DNA of 11,134 nucleotides from Pseudanabaena sp. CAN_BIN31. GTDB lineage: Bacteria; Cyanobacteriota; Cyanobacteriia; Pseudanabaenales; Pseudanabaenaceae. Shown here one piece after another: positions 1-6,300 of the stretch; the stretch's first letter is position 1, and each line of letters opens with the position of its first letter. Location: positions 1-11,134 of the forward strand of contig JAJAZG010000086.1 in NCBI GenBank assembly GCA_026785865.1. Reading direction: 5' to 3'. A program made the position numbers and the translations under genes. Under the pieces are notes generated by a model. That model was given only the letters and a program-made list of their open reading frames with translations. It did not search any database and was not told where the DNA came from.

Positions 1-1
1 C

Positions 2-49
2 TTAGTTAATTGTCGGATTATTGGCGATGCTGTAGAAGTAATTGAATAA
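2..49 (+). pseudogene. cobN: cobN upstream fragment ending at an in-frame TAA
   Basis: This frame is open from the window edge and reads LVNCRIIGDAVEVIE before TAA at 47-49. Reading through the stop in the same frame gives YAAELIESLI and then joins the long cobN frame that follows. The fragment resembles the segment just before the C-terminal domain in cobaltochelatase CobN, where homologues continue without a break. The simplest reading is a nonsense change in a once continuous gene, for example CAA to TAA. A sequencing error or a genuine split into two polypeptides would look the same. The other two forward frames are closed by stops here. The assignment to cobN rests mainly on continuity with the downstream frame. 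Confidence 0.5.
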
Positions 50-87
50 TATGCAGCGGAACTAATCGAATCTCTTATTCTTCAAGT

Positions 88-165
88 CCCCCTTATTATG
101 GGGGATTTAGGGGGATCAATTCTTAATATAAATCACGAAGAGATCGCCCCCCTTATTAAGGGGGG
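88..165. repeat. Palindromic C5/G5 repeat inserted in frame in cobN
   Basis: Two near-identical palindromes bound this stretch. At 88-104, CCCCC and GGGGG flank TTATTAT, and a further GGGGG follows at 110-114. At 147-165, CCCCCC and GGGGGG flank TTATTAA. Short C-run/G-run palindromes of this kind are common dispersed repeats in cyanobacteria. Translated in the cobN frame the element gives about 26 residues (VPLIMGDLGG through LIKGG) that do not look like CobN, between plausible CobN segments ELIESLI and LELNWIRDRLLPSL. It therefore looks like an in-frame insertion. The exact boundaries are inferred. Confidence 0.6.
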
Positions 166-1534
166 TAAAATTCAATTAGAACTTAATTGGATTCGCGATC
201 GCCTCTTACCATCTCTCTACAAAACCTCACAAGAAATTACAAATTTATTGCGGGGACTCAATGGCGAATATATTGCTAGCGGCGCGTCAGGCGCACCGAC
301 TAGAGGTCGCCCCGAAGTATTACCGACAGGGCGCAATTTCTACTCTGTTGATATTCGCGCTGTTCCCACAGAAACAGCTTGGGACATCGGACGCAAAGCT
401 GCGGATGTATTGATTGAAACTTACACTCAAGAACATGGCGAATATCCGCAAACCATCGGGCTATCGATTTGGGGAACATCGACAATGCGAACGGGCGGCG
501 ATGATCTTGCCGAAGCGCTTGCACTAATTGGCGTACAGCCAGTTTGGGATGGAGTATCGCGCCGCGTAGTTGATTTTGAGATTCTGCCATTATCGATTTT
601 GGGTCGTCCTCGTATTGATGTAACTTTGCGAATCTCAGGATTCTTTCGCGATGCTTTTCCCAACTTGATTGATTTATTTGATAGTGCAGTAAATGCCGTC
701 GCAAACCTTGATGAACCTGCCGATCAAAATCCGATCGCTGCCCAAGTTCAAAAAGAATCTGCGCGTTGGCAATTAGAAGGACTGACTAACGAACAGGCTG
801 AAGAGCGATCGCGTTATCGTGTATTTGGTTCTAAACCGAGCGCCTATGGTGCGGGTTTGCAAGGCTTAATCGAATCCCAAAACTGGGAAAGCGAAGATGA
901 CTTAGCACGAGCCTACATTAATTGGAGTGCCTATGCCTATACCAGCAAGTCTGAGGGCAAATCTGCACCTGAAGCCTTTAATCAGCGACTTGGTAATATG
1001 CAAATCGTCCTCCAAAATCAAGATAATCGCGAACATGACATTCTCGATTCCGATGATTATTATCAATTTCAAGGCGGAATGACGGCAGCGATCGCTTCTG
1101 TATCGGGGAATGCCCCAGAAGTCTATTTTGGTGATAATTCGCAAATGGCTCAGCCAAAAGTTCGTAAACTTAGCGAAGAGATTGCGCGGGTCTATCGATC
1201 GCGTGTAGTTAATCCCAAATGGATTGCAGGCGCGATGCGTCATGGTTATAAAGGCGCGTTCGAGATGTCGGCAACTCTAGATTATCTTTTTGCCTACGAT
1301 GCGACGACTAATTGCGTATCTGACTTCATGTATGAAGGTGTTGCCGAAGCTTATATCTTCAATCCCGAAGTACGCGAGTTTGTGGAAAAGAGCAATCCTT
1401 GGGCGTTGCGCGATATGAGTGAGCGCTTGCTAGAAGCGAATCAGCGTGGTATGTGGCAAGATGTCTCATCAGATATGATCGATAAATTAAAGGCGATCGC
1501 TAATGAAGCTGAAGGGGCGATCGAATCTCAATAA
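98..1534 (+). CDS. cobN: Cobaltochelatase subunit CobN, C-terminal part
   Basis: This is the C-terminal portion of the large subunit that inserts cobalt into the corrin ring in cobalamin synthesis; full-length cyanobacterial CobN is about 1,200-1,300 residues. The CobN/BchH signature is clear from about residue 62: GASGAPTRGRPEVLPTGRNF, then YSVDIRAVPTETAWDIGRKA, WGTSTMRTGGDD, QPVWDGVSRRVVDFE, RISGFFRDAFPN, NQDNREHDILDSDDYYQFQG and VNPKWIAGAMRHGYKGAFEM. CobN is preferred over the magnesium chelatase subunit ChlH from memory of the cyanobacterial protein. The ATG at 98 is only the first start after the TAA at 47-49. It sits inside a palindromic repeat, and residues 1-25 look like repeat translation rather than native protein, so the true start is uncertain. 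Independent expression of this piece is doubtful. It is convergent with the antitoxin gene on the other strand. Confidence 0.85.
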   Translation: MGDLGGSILNINHEEIAPLIKGGKIQLELNWIRDRLLPSLYKTSQEITNLLRGLNGEYIASGASGAPTRGRPEVLPTGRNFYSVDIRAVPTETAWDIGRKAADVLIETYTQEHGEYPQTIGLSIWGTSTMRTGGDDLAEALALIGVQPVWDGVSRRVVDFEILPLSILGRPRIDVTLRISGFFRDAFPNLIDLFDSAVNAVANLDEPADQNPIAAQVQKESARWQLEGLTNEQAEERSRYRVFGSKPSAYGAGLQGLIESQNWESEDDLARAYINWSAYAYTSKSEGKSAPEAFNQRLGNMQIVLQNQDNREHDILDSDDYYQFQGGMTAAIASVSGNAPEVYFGDNSQMAQPKVRKLSEEIARVYRSRVVNPKWIAGAMRHGYKGAFEMSATLDYLFAYDATTNCVSDFMYEGVAEAYIFNPEVREFVEKSNPWALRDMSERLLEANQRGMWQDVSSDMIDKLKAIANEAEGAIESQ

Positions 1535-1548
1535 GTCACGCAACAAAC

Positions 1549-1572
1549 ATGATTAATTTCACTCTTAATCAT
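1549..1572. terminator. Inverted repeat between convergent genes
   Basis: ATGATTAA at 1549-1556 pairs perfectly with TTAATCAT at 1565-1572 across an 8-base loop. It lies between the cobN stop and the stop of the opposing antitoxin gene and overlaps that gene's last codons. The position suits a bidirectional terminator, but the stem is AT-rich and no clear T tract follows on either strand, so the role is tentative. Confidence 0.35.
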
Positions 1573-1793
1573 TCTGAGATTTTGCCATAGCAAAATGGTT
1601 GATACTTCGGCAATGGTTCATTCTTTTCGATCGCCAGCTCTACTAAAATTTCGATCAGCTCCTTAGCATTTTGGAGTGCTTCTGAATAGGTCTTGCCATG
1701 GGTGCAGGGTTGATTGATGTTAGTGAAGTCTGGCAAGAAAACAACAAAGCATTTATCTTCGTCAGACCATTGAAGTGTGATTGTATATTTCAT
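1569..1793 (-). CDS. Orphan HicB-like antitoxin
   Basis: This 74-residue protein has the small HicB fold signature: an N-terminal strand MKYTITLQWSDEDKCFVVFL, then PDFTNINQPCTHGKTYSEAL and a helix AKELIEILVELAIEKNEPLP. It is clearly paralogous to the HicB encoded at 2703-2921, sharing QWSDED, a LP(D/E)FT motif, QPCTHG.TY and a (E/D)LIE.L helix. HicB proteins neutralise HicA mRNA interferases and often repress their own operon; this short form has no obvious added DNA-binding domain. No HicA reading frame lies beside it. The next gene upstream on the same strand is yoeB, separated by a DUF4926 relic. It may be an orphan left by loss of its toxin, or it could buffer the complete HicAB pair nearby. 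The ATG start has only a weak ribosome binding site. Confidence 0.75.
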   Translation of the reverse strand: MKYTITLQWSDEDKCFVVFLPDFTNINQPCTHGKTYSEALQNAKELIEILVELAIEKNEPLPKYQPFCYGKISE

Positions 1794-1837
1794 ATGTTAG
1801 AAAATCATTGCTGTAAATACATTACCTTGTTGAAGAT

Positions 1838-1881
1838 GCGATCGCCCTAACATGAGCAATTTCGCAGATTATCACTCTAAT
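1838..1881 (-). pseudogene. Relic of a DUF4926 gene 3' end (copy 1)
   Basis: On the minus strand this encodes EIAHVRAIA, identical to the last nine residues of the DUF4926 protein at 2462-2686, and then continues to a stop as SSTR. Upstream, the same frame reads IRVII, which aligns with IRIIR of the intact protein across a two-codon deletion. The 28 bases at 1838-1865 match 2466-2493 with one difference. No start codon or N-terminal part remains. The relic sits between the yoeB stop and the orphan hicB-like gene. Confidence 0.6.
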
Positions 1882-1889
1882 GAAGATGT

Positions 1890-2150
1890 CTAATCTTGAT
1901 AATGAAATCTGCAAGCTACAACAATGATACTCCCCTCTAGCACCTCATAAACCAGCCGATGTTGAGTATCGATGCGCCTCGACCAATAACCTGATAGATT
2001 TGCTTTTAGGGGTTCTGGCTTACCAATACCTTCAAGAGGATTCCGTAGAACTTCTTTGATTAGGGTGTTGATTCTTTTTAAGAGCTTCTTGTCATTATCC
2101 TGAAACCACAAATAATCATTCCATCCGTCTTCTGTAAATGTAAGTTTCAT
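1890..2150 (-). CDS. yoeB: YoeB-family mRNA interferase toxin
   Basis: This is a Txe/YoeB toxin of 86 residues, close to the length of E. coli YoeB, which cleaves mRNA in the ribosomal A site. The N-terminus MKLTFTEDGWNDYLWFQ, the central GKPEPLKANLSGYWSRRI and the C-terminal ACRFHY match the family. The residues known to be catalytic in E. coli YoeB are present at the same numbers: E46, R65, H83 and Y84, so the toxin looks intact. Its ATG overlaps the antitoxin stop by four bases (ATGA, 2147-2150), the usual translationally coupled arrangement. Expression is expected from the antitoxin promoter with repression by the antitoxin-toxin complex; this is inferred from the family. Confidence 0.93.
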   Translation of the reverse strand: MKLTFTEDGWNDYLWFQDNDKKLLKRINTLIKEVLRNPLEGIGKPEPLKANLSGYWSRRIDTQHRLVYEVLEGSIIVVACRFHYQD

Positions 2151-2401
2151 TCTTCTATTAAGTTTCGCTCAACGACTTTACCTGCTTTTGCTGATTGAAT
2201 TGAACCGAGCAGATGTTTCGCATTAAACGGATTGGAGAGTAAATAGAATGTTTCCTGCCATGCTGAAAATTCGTCTAGAGAAATTAAAATCGCTTTGTTG
2301 CCATTGTCATTACAAAGAATCGTTGGCTCTACGTTGGCAATCACGCGATCAATCAATCGATCTAAGTCATGACTTGCTTGTTGGGTAGTCATTGCATCCA
2401 T
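2147..2401 (-). CDS. yefM: YefM/Phd-family antitoxin
   Basis: This 84-residue Phd/YefM antitoxin is encoded directly upstream of yoeB. It has the family N-terminal DNA-binding half, MTTQQASHDLDRLIDRV, followed by EPTILCNDNGNKAILISLDE and the typical FSAWQETFYLLSNP segment. The acidic, probably flexible C-terminus would wrap the toxin. The ATG at 2399-2401 has an AAGGA Shine-Dalgarno motif a few bases upstream. A second ATG at codon 4 gives the more usual family start and is an alternative. The product should neutralise YoeB and, with it, repress the shared promoter; an inverted repeat overlapping a likely -10 element lies upstream. Confidence 0.92.
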   Translation of the reverse strand: MDAMTTQQASHDLDRLIDRVIANVEPTILCNDNGNKAILISLDEFSAWQETFYLLSNPFNAKHLLGSIQSAKAGKVVERNLIEE

Positions 2402-2431
2402 TTTATCTTCCTTGATATTATGTTTCCTGCT

Positions 2432-2446
2432 AGCTAAATCATAGCT
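2432..2446 (-). promoter_or_regulatory. Candidate yefM-yoeB promoter and operator
   Basis: A perfect inverted repeat, AGCTA-AATCA-TAGCT, lies about 30 bases upstream of the yefM ATG. On the minus strand it contains TATGAT (2438-2443), a one-mismatch -10 hexamer. An operator over the -10 is what autoregulated toxin-antitoxin operons commonly show. No convincing -35 was seen, and the sequence is not the palindrome described for E. coli yefM. Confidence 0.35.
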
Positions 2447-2461
2447 TAGTGATTATCTGGT

Positions 2462-2686
2462 TTAAGCGATCGCCCTCACATGAGCAATTTCGCGATCGCG
2501 TATGATTCTAATTTGTGATGGCAACACAGAAACAACGGCAACTGTTTCTCCTGTGAGGGTAATAAACTCGACTTCATAGCCTTTATGTTGTTTGTAAACA
2601 AATACCACAGTGCCAATGTCACCAATTTCTAAGTCTGCTTCATCTATGCGATCGGCTAATACAACACGGTCTAATTCTCTAATCAT
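2462..2686 (-). CDS. DUF4926 domain protein
   Basis: This 74-residue protein matches the DUF4926 family in length and pattern: MIRELDRVVLADRIDEADLE, then IGDIGTVVFVYKQHKGYEVE, FITLTGETVAVVSVLPSQIR and the tail REIAHVRAIA. The repeated short strands and G-D-.-G-T-V-V motif suggest a small SH3-like barrel. The function is not established; such genes are common beside toxin-antitoxin modules in cyanobacteria. It lies between the HicAB pair and yefM-yoeB on the same strand and could be read from the hicA promoter. Its last nine codons and stop lie in a repeated segment containing two HIP1 sites (2466-2473 and 2492-2499). Copies of that segment recur near 1838 and 3155. Confidence 0.8.
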   Translation of the reverse strand: MIRELDRVVLADRIDEADLEIGDIGTVVFVYKQHKGYEVEFITLTGETVAVVSVLPSQIRIIRDREIAHVRAIA

Positions 2687-2702
2687 TTTTTATGTCTCAC
2701 TT

Positions 2703-2921
2703 TTAGGCGGCTAGCAAAACTTGAGGTTTAGGAATTGGTTTGCCGTCTTCTTGATAGATTTGAATGAGTGTCTCAATTAAGTCTTCGGCATTTTTGATGG
2801 CTTCAATATAGGTTGATCCGTGAGTGCATGGTTGCATGACATCGGTGAATTCGGGCAATGTCACAAGGAAAAGTTGATCCTCGTCTGACCATTGAATTGA
2901 AATGCTGAAATGGTAGTTCAT
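2703..2921 (-). CDS. hicB: HicB-family antitoxin
   Basis: This 72-residue HicB-like antitoxin has the same plan as the orphan at 1569-1793: IQWSDEDQLFLVTLPEFTD, then MQPCTHGSTYIEAIKNAEDL and a short C-terminal tail KPIPKPQVLLAA. It is encoded directly downstream of HicA, with the HicA stop and HicB start overlapping as ATGA (2918-2921), so the two are probably translationally coupled. It should bind and block HicA. No separate ribbon-helix-helix or HTH domain is visible in this short form, so how the operon is repressed cannot be told from sequence. Confidence 0.88.
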   Translation of the reverse strand: MNYHFSISIQWSDEDQLFLVTLPEFTDVMQPCTHGSTYIEAIKNAEDLIETLIQIYQEDGKPIPKPQVLLAA

Positions 2922-3124
2922 TCTTGATTCTCCTCTAGTTTTTTCAAATTGAGCAAAACTTTCTTTTCTAAATAGCGCGGTGCATCATCGCCATCGCCGC
3001 TACATAGTGTGATTTTGTCTAGTATGCGTGAGTGTTCCCAGACTGTATGACTTCCTTTACCTGAACGGTATGTAAATCCTGCTTTGAGAAGCATACTTTT
3101 TAGTTCTTGAATCTTTTTGGGCAT
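2918..3124 (-). CDS. hicA: HicA-family mRNA interferase toxin
   Basis: This 68-residue HicA toxin has a small double-stranded-RNA-binding-like fold with a catalytic histidine. The signature is KKIQELKSMLLKAGFTYRSG followed by KGSHTVWEH; H26 in the G-S-H motif is the expected catalytic residue and is intact. A C-terminal segment, DAPRYLEKKVLLNLKKLEE, forms the closing helix. HicA enzymes cleave mRNA and are held off by HicB, encoded immediately downstream with a four-base overlap. No strong ribosome binding site was seen before the ATG at 3122-3124. The short leader holds a TATACA-like -10 on the minus strand near 3146. Confidence 0.9.
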   Translation of the reverse strand: MPKKIQELKSMLLKAGFTYRSGKGSHTVWEHSRILDKITLCSGDGDDAPRYLEKKVLLNLKKLEENQE

Positions 3125-3150
3125 AAAGGCTTACTGGCTAAGTGTATATT

Positions 3151-3186
3151 TTAAGCGATCGCCCTAACATGAGCAATTTCCTTCTT
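3151..3186 (-). pseudogene. Relic of a DUF4926 gene 3' end (copy 3)
   Basis: The minus strand reads KEIAHVRAIA and then a stop, identical from E onward to the end of the intact DUF4926 protein. The 30 bases at 3151-3180 match 2462-2491, including the stop codon and HIP1 site, with a single difference. A TGA in the same frame closes the relic just upstream, so no gene remains. It lies 26 bases before the hicA start. Confidence 0.6.
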
Positions 3187-3229
3187 AGCCTTCGCTCATT
3201 TTTGGTGGTTCTCAAACTTAGTGATTCTC

Positions 3230-3254
3230 AAAAAAAATTGATCGCCAAAGGCGA
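3230..3254 (-). terminator. Rho-independent terminator after the NACHT-FGE gene
   Basis: On the minus strand a five-pair stem, TCGCC-TTT-GGCGA (3242-3254), is followed after a short spacer by eight T residues (3230-3237). It lies about 75 bases downstream of the stop codon of the large gene. The stem is short, but the U tract is strong. Confidence 0.55.
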
Positions 3255-3261
3255 AGGAAGG

Positions 3262-3297
3262 ATAAAGAAGTGCAAAGAAATATAAAGAAGTGTAAAG
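3262..3297. repeat. 20-bp-period tandem repeat
   Basis: ATAAAGAAGTGCAAAG at 3262-3277 recurs at 3282-3297 with one change. On the minus strand the block is a pyrimidine-rich stretch between the stop codon of the large gene and its terminator. The role is unknown. Confidence 0.6.
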
Positions 3298-3302
3298 GGC
3301 AA

Positions 3303-3332
3303 GAGGACAAAAGAACATAGAAGGGAGTCCTC
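3303..3332 (-). other. Inverted repeat at the end of the variable region
   Basis: GAGGAC (3303-3308) pairs with GTCCTC (3327-3332) across an 18-base loop, straddling the stop codon of the large gene. DGR targets often carry a hairpin or cruciform just downstream of the variable repeat, so the position is suggestive. The six-pair stem and long loop make it weak evidence. Confidence 0.3.
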
Positions 3333-6300
3333 ACCGCACTACGCAGACAACCCGAAAACCGAAAGCGTTGAGAGCATAACCATAACGCGCGAGGTCGTTA
3401 AAGTGACGAAAGGCAGACCGACAATACTGAGCATTGAGGTACCACGAACCGCCGCGAAGCATTTTTCTTTGATCTTGATCTTTTCTTCGCGTAACAAAAC
3501 TTATTCTTGTTTTTACTATATTCTGAGATTTTCTGATTGAACTTGAATGCTTTTTCAAATTGCGATCGCCAGTCGTTTCGCCTAGCCAAATACTTCCATC
3601 AGTAGGCGCTCCTTTATAACTAGTGTGCCAATCATCAGCACACCATTCCCAAACATTGCCATGCATATCGTACAAACCAAAAGCATTGGGAGGGAAACTG
3701 CCGACAGGAGTGGTCTGGTTTCGAGCTTCACCTTTTGGTGCATTGCCATAAGGCTCATTGCTATCATAATTCACGAGTTCGGGGGTAATTGTCTCGCCAA
3801 AATGAAATGGTGTTGTCGTTCCTGCTCGACAGGCATATTCCCATTGGGCTTCACTGGGTAGCCGATATTCCCGTCCTGTATGCTGAGACAGCCGCGCACA
3901 AAACTCCATCACGTCATCCCAAGATACATTCTCGACAGGGCGATTATCCCCTTTGAAATGAGATGGATCGGGTTTGAGATCGTGATTAACTTCGGGCATC
4001 GCGGCAACTACTCGCCATTGAGCTTGCGTCACTTGATATTTACCCATAAAGAATTCTGGGACGTTTACTTGATGTTGCGGACGTTCATCATCTCTACTAT
4101 CTTTCTCGCTTTTAGGCGATCCCATCACAAAGCTACCCGCAGGAATTAACACCATATCTAGCGACAAATCCTTGGCTAAATCTTCACTGAAGTATTTTGA
4201 TTGATAGATCTTTCGCTCGACTTCTTGACCTCTCTCATCAACCGTCACAACTTCAAATTCGGATCGAGGTAAAGTTCTTTCAAATGACAACAATTCAAGA
4301 TGGCAATTTCTACTTCTTCGAGCGAGCGCTGACCAGAATTCTCTTGGACTTGTAGAAATATTTAGGAAATCTAGACGAGGCGCTAAGTATTTTGGTGGAG
4401 GATTTCCAATTCTTTCCCAAAAGCTCATCTGGATACCAAGGCTAAGTTGTCCTCGCGAATAGTATAGCCAGAGATGATCGAGAGTTTGAATGTCTTCGCA
4501 AGGAAATTTTTCAATTGCTTCCAAGCCGAATTGTCGCCCACCAGCAGTTGCAAGCATCACTTTTGCTGTTTCTTGATCGGCTTTTTCCCATTCTTGAGCT
4601 ATCAGATATTTTGCTAACTGCCTGTATCGTTGGGCAAGAGGCGCTCTAACAATGCGAATCCCTCTTGTTGGAGAAATAACTTCGGTTTGTTCTAGAGTCC
4701 AGCAATCTAAGTGAGAATAAGATTTAGCAGGGTATTTCTCGATCTCATCAGGGCGCAGCAAGCGATAGTAATGGGAAAGATAGCTCGTTACACTACTTTC
4801 TCTTAGTGAGGCATCTTTCAAATTCAACCAAGTACAAAATCTCAGGACAGATCCAAAATCGACATTTGTAATTGGATTTCTTTCGTTGCCTCGTTTAAAC
4901 AGCTTTGTTGCAGGTGATATAAATTGCTCATCATAGAATAGCTGAAACTCTGTACAAGTAATGTAATTAAGATCGATTTCGAGATTCTCATCAACCTTGC
5001 ATAAATTATTTAATCTGCGTAGCAAACTCACCTCTGCCGCCAGATTCGCAATTTGTGGATCTTCCGACTCCAAACCCGACTCTAGCAAATCCGACAACTT
5101 TTGGCGCGTCACCGACTCCACCTTAGCCGCCTCCTGCAAACAATCAAAAGCAAGACTCAAAGACTTAACCGTTGGCTTGGCGATCGCCGCCTCAATCAGA
5201 TTCGTAGCATCCCCCTGCGCCGCATACAAACGAATCGTCTCCGCCCACCAAGAATCATCCAAAGCTCCCGTCAGCAAATCATCGCGCTGCAATTCCTTAA
5301 TCTCCGCCGCCGCCAAATATTCCTGAAAGCTCAAATGCGCGAACTCATAAATCCCTAACTCCCTCTCCACCAATAACCCGCAGATCTCCTTGATTTGCAA
5401 CAAAAACTTCTCAGCCGTGAGCGAACTTCCCGACACCTTAACCAACTCCTCCCGAATAAAACCCTCTCCTTCAGGAAGACTAAATTCACGAGTTTTGCCT
5501 TGCATCAATGACAGCGATAACACCTGTAACACCGCCTTGTTCTGAACACCTGTAAGGGAAGTATTGATTTTCCCCTTCGCCACCTGTCGCGCTCCCAAAA
5601 GCACATCACAGATTTTTTGATAAAGCTCCACTCTACGCCCTGGCAAAGCGCTCCCGTTATAATGAACCGTGGCAATCATCGTCACTAATAGCGGATTCGT
5701 CGCCATATCCGCGATCGCCCGATTGTCGATAATGCGATCGATTAAATCCTCAGCATTCTTACGAGCCTGAGCGCGAACTGCTGGCGTATCGCCGCTTTTG
5801 GGATTGCTCAAAATCTCCGTCTGCTCATACCAACAGTTAATGAATTTTTTCACCTGCTCGTGGGTAAAGGGCAACACCTTCAACACCGTTCCCACCATAT
5901 CCACAGGAGCGCTATTGTAGCCATCAGGACGCGAAGTCAGAATGAAAGGCGTTTTGGGATAAGCCTGCATTTGACGATTTACCCATTGGCTCACATCTTG
6001 GCGCTGTGACTTATCAGCAACCTCATCCAATCCATCCAACATCACCAAACAATTCCCAAGTCGCAACTGATCGTCAATCCAATGCATCGGCGGATTGAGA
6101 ACGGTGTTACTAGGCAAACTGCGAATGTGACTTTCGATGACTTCTACCAATAGCGGATTTTCGGCAACAATGCGATCGCGAATATCCCGTAAATACAACA
6201 GCACAGGAATCAACTTTGGTACTTGGTAAGCTTCATCCTTGTATCGTTCCTTCGCAAAAATTAGCGCTAAATGCTTGAGCAATGTCGTTTTGCCCGATCC

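Noticed and set aside
300..704. Minus-strand open frames inside cobN (300-704, 427-663, 902-1243)
   Set aside because: They are antisense to strongly conserved CobN sequence, lack recognisable motifs and are shadows of it.
3130..3142. Operator for hicAB at CTTA-CTGGC-TAAG
   Set aside because: The four-base arms are too short to distinguish from chance.
3262..3297. A CRISPR array
   Set aside because: There are only two 16-base units with a 20-base period and no spacer-sized gaps, so it is a simple tandem repeat. No cas genes are present.
3331..4170. An active formylglycine-generating enzyme
   Set aside because: The position of the first catalytic cysteine after RGGSW is Leu and only the second Cys is kept. 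This fits the ligand-binding lectin-like branch better than the enzyme.
3625..5358. Plus-strand frames antisense to the NACHT-FGE gene
   Set aside because: They show no protein-family signature and lie opposite clearly coding conserved domains.
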